A DNA stretch of 22,547 nt from Mageeibacillus sp. UBA3781 (GTDB taxonomy: Bacteria > Bacillota > Clostridia > Saccharofermentanales > Saccharofermentanaceae), in NCBI GenBank assembly GCA_002368805.1, contig DFFH01000140.1, forward strand, positions 24,043 through 46,589, given 5' to 3'. Under the pieces are notes generated by a model. The model saw nothing but the letters and a program-made list of their open reading frames with translations, was not told the DNA's origin and made no database searches. A program made the translations under genes and the position numbers. This document shows, one piece after another, positions 6,089-13,362 of this stretch (position 1 is its first letter; each line of letters opens with the position of its first letter).

Positions 6089-8476
6089 ATGGCGCAAACG
6101 AATGATATACGTCTTCCGTCCTGGATCTCTCCGGGTATGGTTTTTCAGCAGGGAGTACCGGTGGTACTCCGCGGTAGAGTGGGTTCTTCTTCCGTTCCCG
6201 TCACGCTGGAGGTTATGAAGGATCCGACAGATGGACGTAAAGTATCGAAACTGGATACGGACTACGGTGTCATCTTAAGTCTGGAGACAGTGTCCGAGGA
6301 AGACGGGTCTTTCCGCTTTACTCTTCCGCCATACCGTTCATCGACTGACGCCTACACGCTCGTTTTCCATACTCTGACCGATACGCTGACGATCGAAGAC
6401 TGCCGGTGCGGCGATGTCTGGGTACTCTTCGGAGGCCGCCCGCTCGCGGCATCGATCTCTCAGACGGCAGCACCGCGTACACCGCTGAAGAAGGATGTCA
6501 TGCCGCTCCTGCGCTTTTATTCCCCGGAGAAGGGTGTACTCGATCAGGTCGATGTACTCTCGTATGAGCCGATCTTTACCGAAGAGAAGACGAAGTGGAT
6601 CCGTATCCGCGATACCCTGGAATTGGCCAGCGTTTCGTCTGTCGCTTTTTCTTATGCATATCATCTGGCGGAGCAGCTGCACTATCCGGTCGGTATTCTG
6701 GATCTGGCCGAGGAGTATGCGCCGATCTACCGCTGGCTGTCCCACGAAGGCATCGATAACAATGACACGATCCGCGAATATCTTGAAGAGAGGAACCTCT
6801 ACTTTGACGAAGAAGGATGGCGTGCCAATATTGCCCGTCTTACCGAGAAGAAGAGTGCTATCATCGACGGCTCCCTGATCAAGGATGAGGATGAAGAAGG
6901 CGCCGAGCCTAAGAGCGAAGAGTCTTTCGTCTTCGAAGACGAAGAGAAGGTCGATGTCCCGATCGATCCGGAGGGCGCGCTCGCTTTTGAAGATCATAAG
7001 GGCGGACAGCCGGAGGAGAAGACGGACGGAAAAACAGAAGATGGCGGTGAAGAGAAGGAGAATGCGGATACTTTGGCAAAAGCACCTTCCGACGATGCTT
7101 CGGATGACGAACCGCCGCTTTCTTTCCCGACCGAGGAGCTCAAGCACTTCGAAAAGAAAAATAATCACGATCTTCTGAATTCGATGATCCCTTCCGCAGA
7201 GACGATCATGACAGAGACCCTTGTTTCAGAGGCGGCACACCGCCCGCTGGTCGGTCCTGCGGATATGATGTCGGTATTCTTTAACCACCGTCTGGCACCT
7301 CTTTGTGACGCGAGTATCCGTGGTATCGTTTTCGCACCGGATGCTTCGGATGCGCAGATCGGTGACCTTTATACCGCGATGGTCCGCCAGCTCCTGGTCG
7401 ATCTTGCAAGAGTATTCGGACCCCGTGAGATCGAAGATAAGAATCAGGTGCCGTCCTTTATCATCATGCAGCTGCATCCGGATGCGATGGATCCGGAAGC
7501 GCCGTTCCGCCATGTGGAGTTCAATGAACGCCTCTGTGCGATCCGAAGAAGATTTCCGATGCCGATCGGCATCTTAGGCCAGCATGATCTCCTGATCCCG
7601 GATAAGACGGTTTCCTTTACGATCGGCCGGAGACTGTCCTGTATCGCGCTGGGACTTCACTTCACGCCGAAGATGCCGGCATCCTCGCCGGAGTGCGTCG
7701 GTGTCGAGGTGATCGGAAACAAAGTCATGCTTTCTTTCGATAATACGGTCGATGGTCTCCGTCTGTCGGAGAATGAATCCGTTCTTCGCGGATTTGCTGT
7801 CTGTGATGAAAGCCGTGTATATGTTCCGGCATCGGCGAGGATCCTGCACGGTGTCCGCGTCATGGTCTGGAATGACGATGTCCTCGATCCGGTAGGCGTA
7901 ACCTACGGCTACTCTCCGATCCCACATCAGGCGACGTTCCGTAACCGTATCGATCTTCCGGTACTTCCGTTCCGGTTCGATAAGATCCCTTCGGAGTACT
8001 GCCCGGATCTGACATTCACCTCCTGTGAAGACATTACCTTTACCGGCAAAAAGACATGGGACAGTGATTTTGAAAAACTGGAAACATATAAGATCACCAA
8101 GGGAAAAGCGACGATCTACCGCGAAGTGATGAATAAGACGCAGGGGGCGGCTTCGCTTCGTATCGAGTACGAACCCGAGAACAGTCTTCTGTCTTTCGGA
8201 CCGGTGCTCTCCTACGCTTCCGTGATGGCGCCGCTTAAGTTCTCAAGAGCCAGAAGGATCTGCCTGGATATCTTTAATCCGGACCAGTTCGAAAAGACGA
8301 TGCAGATCTCCGGATTCAGAGGAGAAGCCACGATCGAGATCGGACTCCGCTGGCAGACGATCTCCCTGAACTGGGCATCCTTTGATGACATGGAGATCTC
8401 GGATCTGGTATTTACTATCTTTGACAGGCAGAGATCCGGCGCGATCTATATCGATAACATCCGTTTCCTTCCGTAG
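6089..8476 (+). CDS. Sialate O-acetylesterase-like protein, catalytic residues lost
   Basis: 795 residues, no signal peptide or membrane helix, so probably cytoplasmic. The layout follows sialate O-acetylesterases (SGNH type): I-S-P-G-M-V-F-Q-Q at the start, C-G-D-V-W at 107-111, P-V-G-I-L-D at 200-205, N-H-R-L-A-P-L and I-R-G-I-V-F at 399-415, I-G-R-R-L at 512-516, and a terminal L-P-V-L-P-F-R at 623-629. Each catalytic block is altered: the nucleophile motif SGQSNM reads F-G-G-R-P-L (114-119), GGTPI reads E-E-Y-A-P-I, WYQGESN reads F-A-P-D-A-S-D, and the late DxxHP reads D-L-L-I-P. Residues about 262-365 are an acidic, low-complexity insertion. Residues about 640-795 look like an added beta-sandwich, possibly carbohydrate-binding, ending A-I-Y-I-D-N-I-R-F. 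The AraC gene follows by 31 bases. A binding, sensing or scaffold role is inferred; enzyme activity is unlikely. Confidence 0.65.
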   Translation: MAQTNDIRLPSWISPGMVFQQGVPVVLRGRVGSSSVPVTLEVMKDPTDGRKVSKLDTDYGVILSLETVSEEDGSFRFTLPPYRSSTDAYTLVFHTLTDTLTIEDCRCGDVWVLFGGRPLAASISQTAAPRTPLKKDVMPLLRFYSPEKGVLDQVDVLSYEPIFTEEKTKWIRIRDTLELASVSSVAFSYAYHLAEQLHYPVGILDLAEEYAPIYRWLSHEGIDNNDTIREYLEERNLYFDEEGWRANIARLTEKKSAIIDGSLIKDEDEEGAEPKSEESFVFEDEEKVDVPIDPEGALAFEDHKGGQPEEKTDGKTEDGGEEKENADTLAKAPSDDASDDEPPLSFPTEELKHFEKKNNHDLLNSMIPSAETIMTETLVSEAAHRPLVGPADMMSVFFNHRLAPLCDASIRGIVFAPDASDAQIGDLYTAMVRQLLVDLARVFGPREIEDKNQVPSFIIMQLHPDAMDPEAPFRHVEFNERLCAIRRRFPMPIGILGQHDLLIPDKTVSFTIGRRLSCIALGLHFTPKMPASSPECVGVEVIGNKVMLSFDNTVDGLRLSENESVLRGFAVCDESRVYVPASARILHGVRVMVWNDDVLDPVGVTYGYSPIPHQATFRNRIDLPVLPFRFDKIPSEYCPDLTFTSCEDITFTGKKTWDSDFEKLETYKITKGKATIYREVMNKTQGAASLRIEYEPENSLLSFGPVLSYASVMAPLKFSRARRICLDIFNPDQFEKTMQISGFRGEATIEIGLRWQTISLNWASFDDMEISDLVFTIFDRQRSGAIYIDNIRFLP

Positions 8477-8507
8477 GAAACATAAGAAAAGAAGGGAGGC
8501 ATGGCAT

Positions 8508-9503
8508 ATGGTTGAAGACCTGTTACCGGCATTTGAAAAGAGCTTACTGGAATCATCCGGCTCCATTCCGGTGGTATTTGAGGGCGTGGAACACTGTTAC
8601 GAGACATCTACACCGTTTCCGACAGCCAGCCGTCATACCTCTCATGAGCTTTTGTATCTTCGCCGCGGCAAGTGCGAATTCGTCATTAACGGAAAGACGG
8701 TAAATGTCACGAAGGGAACCACGCTCATCATTCGTCCGCAGGTCATGCACTCTGTCCGTGTGGTGGAAGGACCGGCGGATATGGTCGTGCTTTACTTCGG
8801 TTTTTCTTCCGATATGGCAAAAGCACAGCAGGCGCTGCTTTCCAAGCCGAAGGATACCCAGCCGATGGCGAACGGACGTCTCCGCGGAGGACCGACAGTT
8901 CCTTTCCTTCAGGAAAATGTATCTTCGCTGCCGCTGGAGTACTTCCTGGACTTTGCCCAGGGTGAGAACACGGTCGGGGACGGTTCCGATTACCTGATCA
9001 TCTCCGGTAAATCCAGACAGGCGATCGGGGTATTGGCCGAGCGTATCATGCGCGAGAGCCGTTCGGATATGTATGCGAAGGATATGATGATGCAGCTTCT
9101 GACGATGGAGCTTCTGATCACGCTCTCCCGCGCACTCCGTGAAGAGTGGGAGGAGAGCCTCCGTGTGAAGAACGGCAAAGCCAGAGAACTCGTTCTTATT
9201 GCCAGGGATTATCTCGATGAGAACTATGACCGCGGTGTCACCGTCGCGGAGACGGCATCGTATGTATTCTTGAGCCAGGGATACTTTACCAGAGCTTTTC
9301 GGGATGAATTCGGCATCAGTCCGATGAACTATCTGATGCAGATCCGTATCGAGGCCGCCTGCCGTCTTCTGACCCAGAAAGAGATCAAGGTCAGCGGCAT
9401 CGCGACGCAGGTGGGGTTTTCCAGTCCCCAGCGCTTCAATGTGGCATTTAGGAAGCAGAAGGGCATGACGCCCATGGAATACAGACATATGTACACAGAG
9501 TAA
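8508..9503 (+). CDS. AraC-family regulator with cupin sensor (second)
   Basis: 331 residues from the ATG at 8508, preceded by GGGAGG at 8494-8499; the open frame continues upstream inside the previous gene but without initiation signals. Residues about 30-100 form a cupin-like arm (S-H-E-L-L-Y-L-R-R-G-K and G-T-T-L-I-I-R-P-Q-V-M-H). The C-terminal double helix-turn-helix spans about 227-328, with V-A-E-T-A-S-Y-V-F-L-S-Q-G-Y-F and I-A-T-Q-V-G-F-S-S-P-Q-R-F. It is not a recent duplicate of the AraC gene at 4558-5499: the two share only family features. It follows the esterase-like gene by 31 bases and is followed by folE after 15 bases, so it probably shares a transcript with both. Its likely target is the promoter region at about 5900-6050, an inference from position. 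Confidence 0.88.
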   Translation: MVEDLLPAFEKSLLESSGSIPVVFEGVEHCYETSTPFPTASRHTSHELLYLRRGKCEFVINGKTVNVTKGTTLIIRPQVMHSVRVVEGPADMVVLYFGFSSDMAKAQQALLSKPKDTQPMANGRLRGGPTVPFLQENVSSLPLEYFLDFAQGENTVGDGSDYLIISGKSRQAIGVLAERIMRESRSDMYAKDMMMQLLTMELLITLSRALREEWEESLRVKNGKARELVLIARDYLDENYDRGVTVAETASYVFLSQGYFTRAFRDEFGISPMNYLMQIRIEAACRLLTQKEIKVSGIATQVGFSSPQRFNVAFRKQKGMTPMEYRHMYTE

Positions 9504-9518
9504 GGAGAGATAGAAGAA

Positions 9519-10139
9519 ATGAGTATTTACGATGATGATTTTCGAGTACCGGAGGAAAGCCGGAAAGGGATGGATCTTCCGCGTATCGAGCGGGCAGTAA
9601 GAGAGATCCTGATCGCTGTCGGTGAAGATCCGGACAGAGAAGGACTTCTGGAGACGCCGAACCGCGTTGCCCGTATGTACGGCGAAGTTTTCTCCGGACT
9701 GCATCGTGATATTACCAAAGACATCAAGACGTTCACCTCGGATAATGACGAGATGATCCTTATCGGAGACATCCCGTTCTACTCGATGTGTGAGCATCAC
9801 CTTCTTCCGTTCCACGGAAAAGCACATGTCGTCTATGTGCCGAAGAACGGGAAGATCCTGGGCCTTTCCAAGGTCGCGCGTATCGTGGATACGCTTTCTC
9901 GAAAACCCCAGCTGCAGGAGCGCCTGACCTCTGAGATCGCGGACACGATCCAGAAGGCGGTCGATGCCATGTCGGTATGTGTCGTTCTCGAGGCGGAGCA
10001 TCTGTGCATGACGATGAGAGGTATCAGAAAGCCGGGAAGCAAGACCGTTACTTCCGCGATGCGGGGCGGCTGCCGCTCGGACGCAAGGACCCGCTCGGAA
10101 GCGCTGGCTCTTATTAACCGCCCGCGGAACATCATCTGA
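9519..10139 (+). CDS. folE: GTP cyclohydrolase I
   Basis: 206 residues. Converts GTP to 7,8-dihydroneopterin triphosphate, the first step of folate synthesis. The zinc ligands of the FolE1 family are all present: Cys91 and His94 in M-C-E-H-H-L-L-P-F and Cys163 in E-H-L-C-M-T-M-R-G. The tail block G-S-K-T-V-T-S-A-M-R-G is also typical. The ribosome site AAGGAG at 9502-9507 overlaps the stop codon of the AraC gene, so the two are closely linked and folE has no visible promoter of its own in the gap. First gene of a folE-folP-folB-folK run. Confidence 0.97.
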   Translation: MSIYDDDFRVPEESRKGMDLPRIERAVREILIAVGEDPDREGLLETPNRVARMYGEVFSGLHRDITKDIKTFTSDNDEMILIGDIPFYSMCEHHLLPFHGKAHVVYVPKNGKILGLSKVARIVDTLSRKPQLQERLTSEIADTIQKAVDAMSVCVVLEAEHLCMTMRGIRKPGSKTVTSAMRGGCRSDARTRSEALALINRPRNII

Positions 10140-10157
10140 GTATTAAGGGGGGCGTCA

Positions 10158-11015
10158 ATGAGCATTTCGAATTCATCTTCGGTATGGACGATCCGTGACC
10201 GCGATCTTGACTACGGGGAGAAGATCCTTCTGATGGGGATCTTAAATGTCACGCCGGATTCTTTTTCCGACGGCGGATTCTTCTATACTCCGGAGAATGC
10301 TCTTTCCCAGGCAGTAGCTCTGGTAGAAGACGGCGCGGATATCCTGGATATCGGTGCGGAGTCCACCCGTCCCGGTTCGGAGAAGATCTCGGCGGATGAG
10401 GAACTGTCCCGCCTGATCCCTGCACTTGATCTTATCCGAAGTGCAGTTTCTGTGCCGATCTCGATCGATACATATAAGAGCAAGACGGCAAGGGAAGCGC
10501 TGAAATTCGGCGCGGATATCATCAACGATATCTGGGGACTGCAGTACGATAAGGAGATGGCGGATGTCGTTGCCGAGGCCGGCTGCGGGCTGGTCATCAT
10601 GGCCAATTATTTCGATGAGAAGATCTTTAAGCGAAAAGGAGACATCGTGGATGACTGCCTTTCGTTCTTCGAGATCAGTGCCAATATAGCGGAAAAAGCC
10701 GGAATCAAAAGAGAGAAGATCCTCTTTGACCCGGGCATCGGATTCGGTACCAATACAGAAGAATCCGTAAAGCTCATCCGCTCGATCCGGAGGATACAGG
10801 ATGCGGGTTTCCCGCTTCTGATCGGACCTTCGAGAAAACGCTTTATCGGCGAGATCCTTGACGGTGTCCCCGCAGAAGAAAGAGATGCCGGAACGGCGGC
10901 GGTCACGCTGTTCTGTCAGGAACAGAAAGCCGCCTGCGTCCGCGTGCATAATGTCTTTGAATCGGCCACGGCGCTGAAGGTATTTACCAGACTTCGGGGA
11001 GGGGAACATGGATAA
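10158..11015 (+). CDS. folP: Dihydropteroate synthase
   Basis: 285 residues. Joins 4-aminobenzoate to the pterin pyrophosphate made by FolK; the target of sulfonamides. Signatures: N-V-T-P-D-S-F-S-D-G-G at 30-40, G-A-E-S-T-R-P-G at 66-73, I-N-D-I-W-G at 122-127, D-P-G-I-G-F-G at 191-197, and G-P-S-R-K-R-F at 223-229. One deviation: the MHMxGxPxxMQ loop of most family members reads M-A-N-Y-F-D-E-K-I-F at 148-157. AAGGGGGG just upstream is the ribosome site. The gene overlaps folB by eight bases. Confidence 0.96.
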   Translation: MSISNSSSVWTIRDRDLDYGEKILLMGILNVTPDSFSDGGFFYTPENALSQAVALVEDGADILDIGAESTRPGSEKISADEELSRLIPALDLIRSAVSVPISIDTYKSKTAREALKFGADIINDIWGLQYDKEMADVVAEAGCGLVIMANYFDEKIFKRKGDIVDDCLSFFEISANIAEKAGIKREKILFDPGIGFGTNTEESVKLIRSIRRIQDAGFPLLIGPSRKRFIGEILDGVPAEERDAGTAAVTLFCQEQKAACVRVHNVFESATALKVFTRLRGGEHG

Positions 11016-11388
11016 GATCGTTCTGAAAAATATGAGGTTCCGGTCCTTTTCCGGAGTCCTCTCCGAGGAGAAAGCGGAAGGCCAGAATTTCGTGGTAACG
11101 CTTACACTGGAACTTAAAGAGATCCCCGGATGCCGTACCGACAAGCTCTCTGATACGGTCGATTACGGAAAGGTATTCGCCATGACGAAGGAATATGTCG
11201 AGCATACGTCCTGTGACCTGATCGAGTATATGGCGGAAAACATCATCATCCGGATCATGCGGTGCTTTTCCCTCGTGGAGAGGATCACCTGTGAGATCCA
11301 AAAGCCGACCGCGCCGATCGATGGAGACTTTGACTACATGAGCGTCATCATCGGAAGAACAAGACAGGAACTGGAGCCGGTGCTATGA
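11008..11388 (+). CDS. folB: Dihydroneopterin aldolase
   Basis: 126 residues, typical length. Cleaves 7,8-dihydroneopterin to 6-hydroxymethyl-dihydropterin and glycolaldehyde. The family landmarks are F-S-G-V-L-S-E-E-K with the glutamate at about 21, V-D-Y-G with Tyr53, and I-Q-K-P-T-A-P-I with the catalytic lysine at 99. GGGGAGGGG upstream (inside folP) serves as ribosome site. It overlaps folP by eight bases at its start and folK by four at its end, so the three are translationally coupled. Confidence 0.95.
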   Translation: MDKIVLKNMRFRSFSGVLSEEKAEGQNFVVTLTLELKEIPGCRTDKLSDTVDYGKVFAMTKEYVEHTSCDLIEYMAENIIIRIMRCFSLVERITCEIQKPTAPIDGDFDYMSVIIGRTRQELEPVL

Positions 11389-11861
11389 GCGAAGCATATC
11401 TTTCCCTTGGCAGTAATATGGGTGACCGGCTGGATAATCTGCGCCGGGCCGTCGAACTTCTGGACCGTCCTTCCGAAGGCGTGGAAGTAGAGCAGGTGTC
11501 CCCCGTCTTTGAGACAGCTCCCGTCGGATATAAGGAACAGGATGATTTTCTCAATATCTGCGTAAGGGTCAGGACAGATCTGGAGCCGCTGGAACTTCTT
11601 TCTGTCTGCCAGGAGATCGAGCAGACGCTTCACCGCGTCCGGACGATCCGGTGGGGCCCGAGGACCGTTGATGTCGATATCCTTACCTATGACGATATAA
11701 AGATCTCTTCGCAGAGACTTACGATCCCGCACCCGAGGATGGAGGAGAGAGGATTTGTCCAGGTCCCGCTGATGTATATGCGGGGAGAGACGGAGATCCC
11801 CGAAAAATGGGCAAATGACGTCCATTACTATGGGGTCCTTCCGTACGTCAAGGTTGAATGA
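11385..11861 (+). CDS. folK: 6-hydroxymethyl-7,8-dihydropterin pyrophosphokinase
   Basis: 158 residues, usual length. Transfers pyrophosphate from ATP to the pterin made by FolB, giving the substrate of FolP. L-S-L-G-S-N-M-G-D-R at 6-15 and the HPPK signature R-W-G-P-R-T-V-D-V-D-I-L at 89-100 (two magnesium-binding aspartates in D-V-D) are intact, as is I-P-H-P-R-M. Starts within the folB stop (ATGA). A promoter for the next gene overlaps its last codons. No dihydrofolate reductase or folC gene is present in the window. Confidence 0.96.
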   Translation: MSEAYLSLGSNMGDRLDNLRRAVELLDRPSEGVEVEQVSPVFETAPVGYKEQDDFLNICVRVRTDLEPLELLSVCQEIEQTLHRVRTIRWGPRTVDVDILTYDDIKISSQRLTIPHPRMEERGFVQVPLMYMRGETEIPEKWANDVHYYGVLPYVKVE

Positions 11862-11881
11862 AACAGGAAAACCGATATAAT
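11854..11881 (+). promoter_or_regulatory. Promoter of the Asn/Arg-rich protein gene
   Basis: TTGAAT at 11854-11859 and TATAAT at 11876-11881, 16 bases apart. The -35 lies in the last codons of folK. About 35 bases of leader follow, with TTGGAGG as ribosome site. Confidence 0.65.
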
Positions 11882-11922
11882 ATAGATATTCAGTTCAGTT
11901 GCTAATAACTTGGAGGTAATAA

Positions 11923-12372
11923 ATGGGCGAACAGGAAGCAAAAAAGGTCAATCACTCCGCGGGGGCAAATTCCTCAAGCGAGTCACAGCCGCCGAGAAAT
12001 AATAACAACCGTAACCGGAAGAGAAAACCGGGAAATTACGGCGGAAACCGTGACCGGAATAATAACTATAACCGTAATAACCGCTCCAATAATGAAGGCA
12101 ATCAGAACCGGGAAAGAAGAAACGATAACCGGGAAGAGAGAAGATCGGAGAACCGTGAGTCCAATTCCGGAAACGGATCCGAGAAACGGGAATATCAGAA
12201 GAAGAACTATGACAGGAAGAACTCCGATCATCGTGAAGGAAGAGAAAAGAAGAACTGGAACCGCCGCCGTCCTGCAGAGGAGACAGTGGAGGATATCCGT
12301 AAAGATAACGAGCGGATCGAGAAGGATATCTGGCTGGAGATCGCCAGCATCCATTCCGTGAAACTCGACTGA
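11923..12372 (+). CDS. Asn/Arg-rich, intrinsically disordered basic protein
   Basis: 149 residues with a strong TTGGAGG ribosome site and its own promoter, so it is likely expressed. Residues about 20-116 are low complexity, built of N, R, K, E, G and S (I count 29 Asn and 24 Arg in the whole protein), with short runs such as R-N-N-N-N-R-N-R and R-N-N-N-Y-N-R-N-N-R. The last 33 residues differ: E-T-V-E-D-I-R-K-D-N-E-R-I-E-K-D-I-W-L-E-I-A-S-I should form an amphipathic helix and may be a docking segment. I do not recognise the family. The composition resembles RNA-binding tails of RNA helicases and RNA-processing proteins; this is a composition argument only. It directly precedes tmk (40 bases). 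Confidence 0.7.
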   Translation: MGEQEAKKVNHSAGANSSSESQPPRNNNNRNRKRKPGNYGGNRDRNNNYNRNNRSNNEGNQNRERRNDNREERRSENRESNSGNGSEKREYQKKNYDRKNSDHREGREKKNWNRRRPAEETVEDIRKDNERIEKDIWLEIASIHSVKLD

Positions 12373-12376
12373 GTTT

Positions 12377-12385
12377 TGATATAAT
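12377..12385 (+). promoter_or_regulatory. Extended -10 promoter before tmk
   Basis: TGATATAAT, a consensus -10 with TG extension, 27 bases before the tmk ATG. GGGAGG at 12398-12403 is the ribosome site. The -35 region is poor. It lies just after the stop of the preceding gene, with no terminator between. Confidence 0.55.
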
Positions 12386-12412
12386 TAGTAAAGAACAGGG
12401 AGGTTAGAAAGC

Positions 12413-13036
12413 ATGGAGGGATTGTTTATCACATTCGAAGGAATCGATGGATGTGGAAAGACGACCCAGATCGAGATGCTTTCCGATGACCTGAAGAAAG
12501 AAGGTATCCCCTTTGTTCTGATACGTGAACCGGGCGGTACTTCGATCGGAGAGAAGATCAGAACGATCCTGCTGGATAAGGCGAACAGCGGGATGGATGA
12601 GAGAACGGAGCTCCTTCTTTACGAGGCAGCGCGAGCGCAGATCGTAAGGGAAAGGATCATTCCGGAGCTTCGATCCGGTAAAGTCGTGATCTGTGACCGT
12701 TTCTACGACTCGACGATCGCCTATCAGGGATACGCGAGAGGACTCGATCTCAGCGAGATCGATTTTCTCAATAACTGGAGCGCGGCCGGCATCAAGCCCG
12801 ATATCACGTTCCTTCTGGATCTGGACGAAGAGACGGCCTATAGAAGACGTCACGGCAGATCCGGTGAAGAAGACAGACTCGAAGCAGAAGGTCTTTCTTT
12901 CATGAAAAAAGTGCGGGAAGGATATCTCTCCCGCAGTAAAGAAGATACAAGATTTCAGGTGCTTGATGCCTTAAAGACACCTGAAGAGATCTATCAACAG
13001 ATCAGAAAAACTGTCTGGGAGGTAGTACAAAAATGA
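12413..13036 (+). CDS. tmk: Thymidylate kinase
   Basis: 207 residues. Phosphorylates dTMP to dTDP for DNA synthesis. P-loop E-G-I-D-G-C-G-K-T-T at 9-18, R-E-P-G-G-T at 38-43 for the nucleotide, D-R-F-Y-D-S-T at 95-101 and A-Y-Q-G-Y-A-R-G. The lid segment R-R-R-H-G-R-S-G-E-E-D-R-L-E carries several arginines. The stop overlaps the start of darA by four bases. It opens the run that matches the Bacillus tmk-yaaQ-(yaaR)-holB-yaaT order. Confidence 0.97.
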   Translation: MEGLFITFEGIDGCGKTTQIEMLSDDLKKEGIPFVLIREPGGTSIGEKIRTILLDKANSGMDERTELLLYEAARAQIVRERIIPELRSGKVVICDRFYDSTIAYQGYARGLDLSEIDFLNNWSAAGIKPDITFLLDLDEETAYRRRHGRSGEEDRLEAEGLSFMKKVREGYLSRSKEDTRFQVLDALKTPEEIYQQIRKTVWEVVQK

Positions 13037-13359
13037 AACTGGTATTTGCGATCGTACATGACGAGGATACACCCCGCCTGATGGCTGAGTTAAATAAAGC
13101 AGGCTTCCGCGTAACGAAGCTGAATTCTTCCGGCGGATTCCTCCGCTCCGGAAATACGACACTGATGATCGTAGTCGAAGTGGAAAAGCTCCAGGAAGTG
13201 CTGGATCTGATCCGGAAGTATTCTTCCTCCCGCCGCTCGGCGATCAACAGTATGACACCGATGCCTATGGGCGGCGAGGGTATGCCGTATCCGGTCGATG
13301 TTACCGTAGGCGGTGCTACCGTATTCGTCGTCAATGTAGAACAGTTTGAAAAGATGTGA
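13033..13359 (+). CDS. darA: Cyclic di-AMP-binding PII-like protein
   Basis: 108 residues. Homologue of DarA/PstA (YaaQ), a trimeric PII-like receptor for c-di-AMP with unknown downstream target. Visible family features are the N-terminal M-K-L-V-F-A-I-V-H-D-E-D, the T-K-L-N-S-S-G-G-F-L-R-S-G-N-T-T-L block that lines the ligand site, and the closing G-A-T-V-F-V-V-N-V-E-Q-F. Between them lies the flexible region with M-T-P-M-P. Its ATG overlaps the tmk stop, and the gene order with holB and ricT is the conserved one in Bacillota. Confidence 0.95.
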   Translation: MKLVFAIVHDEDTPRLMAELNKAGFRVTKLNSSGGFLRSGNTTLMIVVEVEKLQEVLDLIRKYSSSRRSAINSMTPMPMGGEGMPYPVDVTVGGATVFVVNVEQFEKM

Positions 13360-13362
13360 CAT

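Noticed and set aside
8382..8507. Upstream start for the second AraC gene inside the esterase-like gene
   Set aside because: It would overlap the preceding gene by nearly 100 bases with no ribosome site; the ATG at 8508 has GGGAGG at good spacing.
8553..10001. A 482-codon open frame on the minus strand
   Set aside because: It lies antisense to the AraC gene and folE, which are clearly coding; its translation shows no family and is rich in His, Arg and Asp as expected of a shadow frame.
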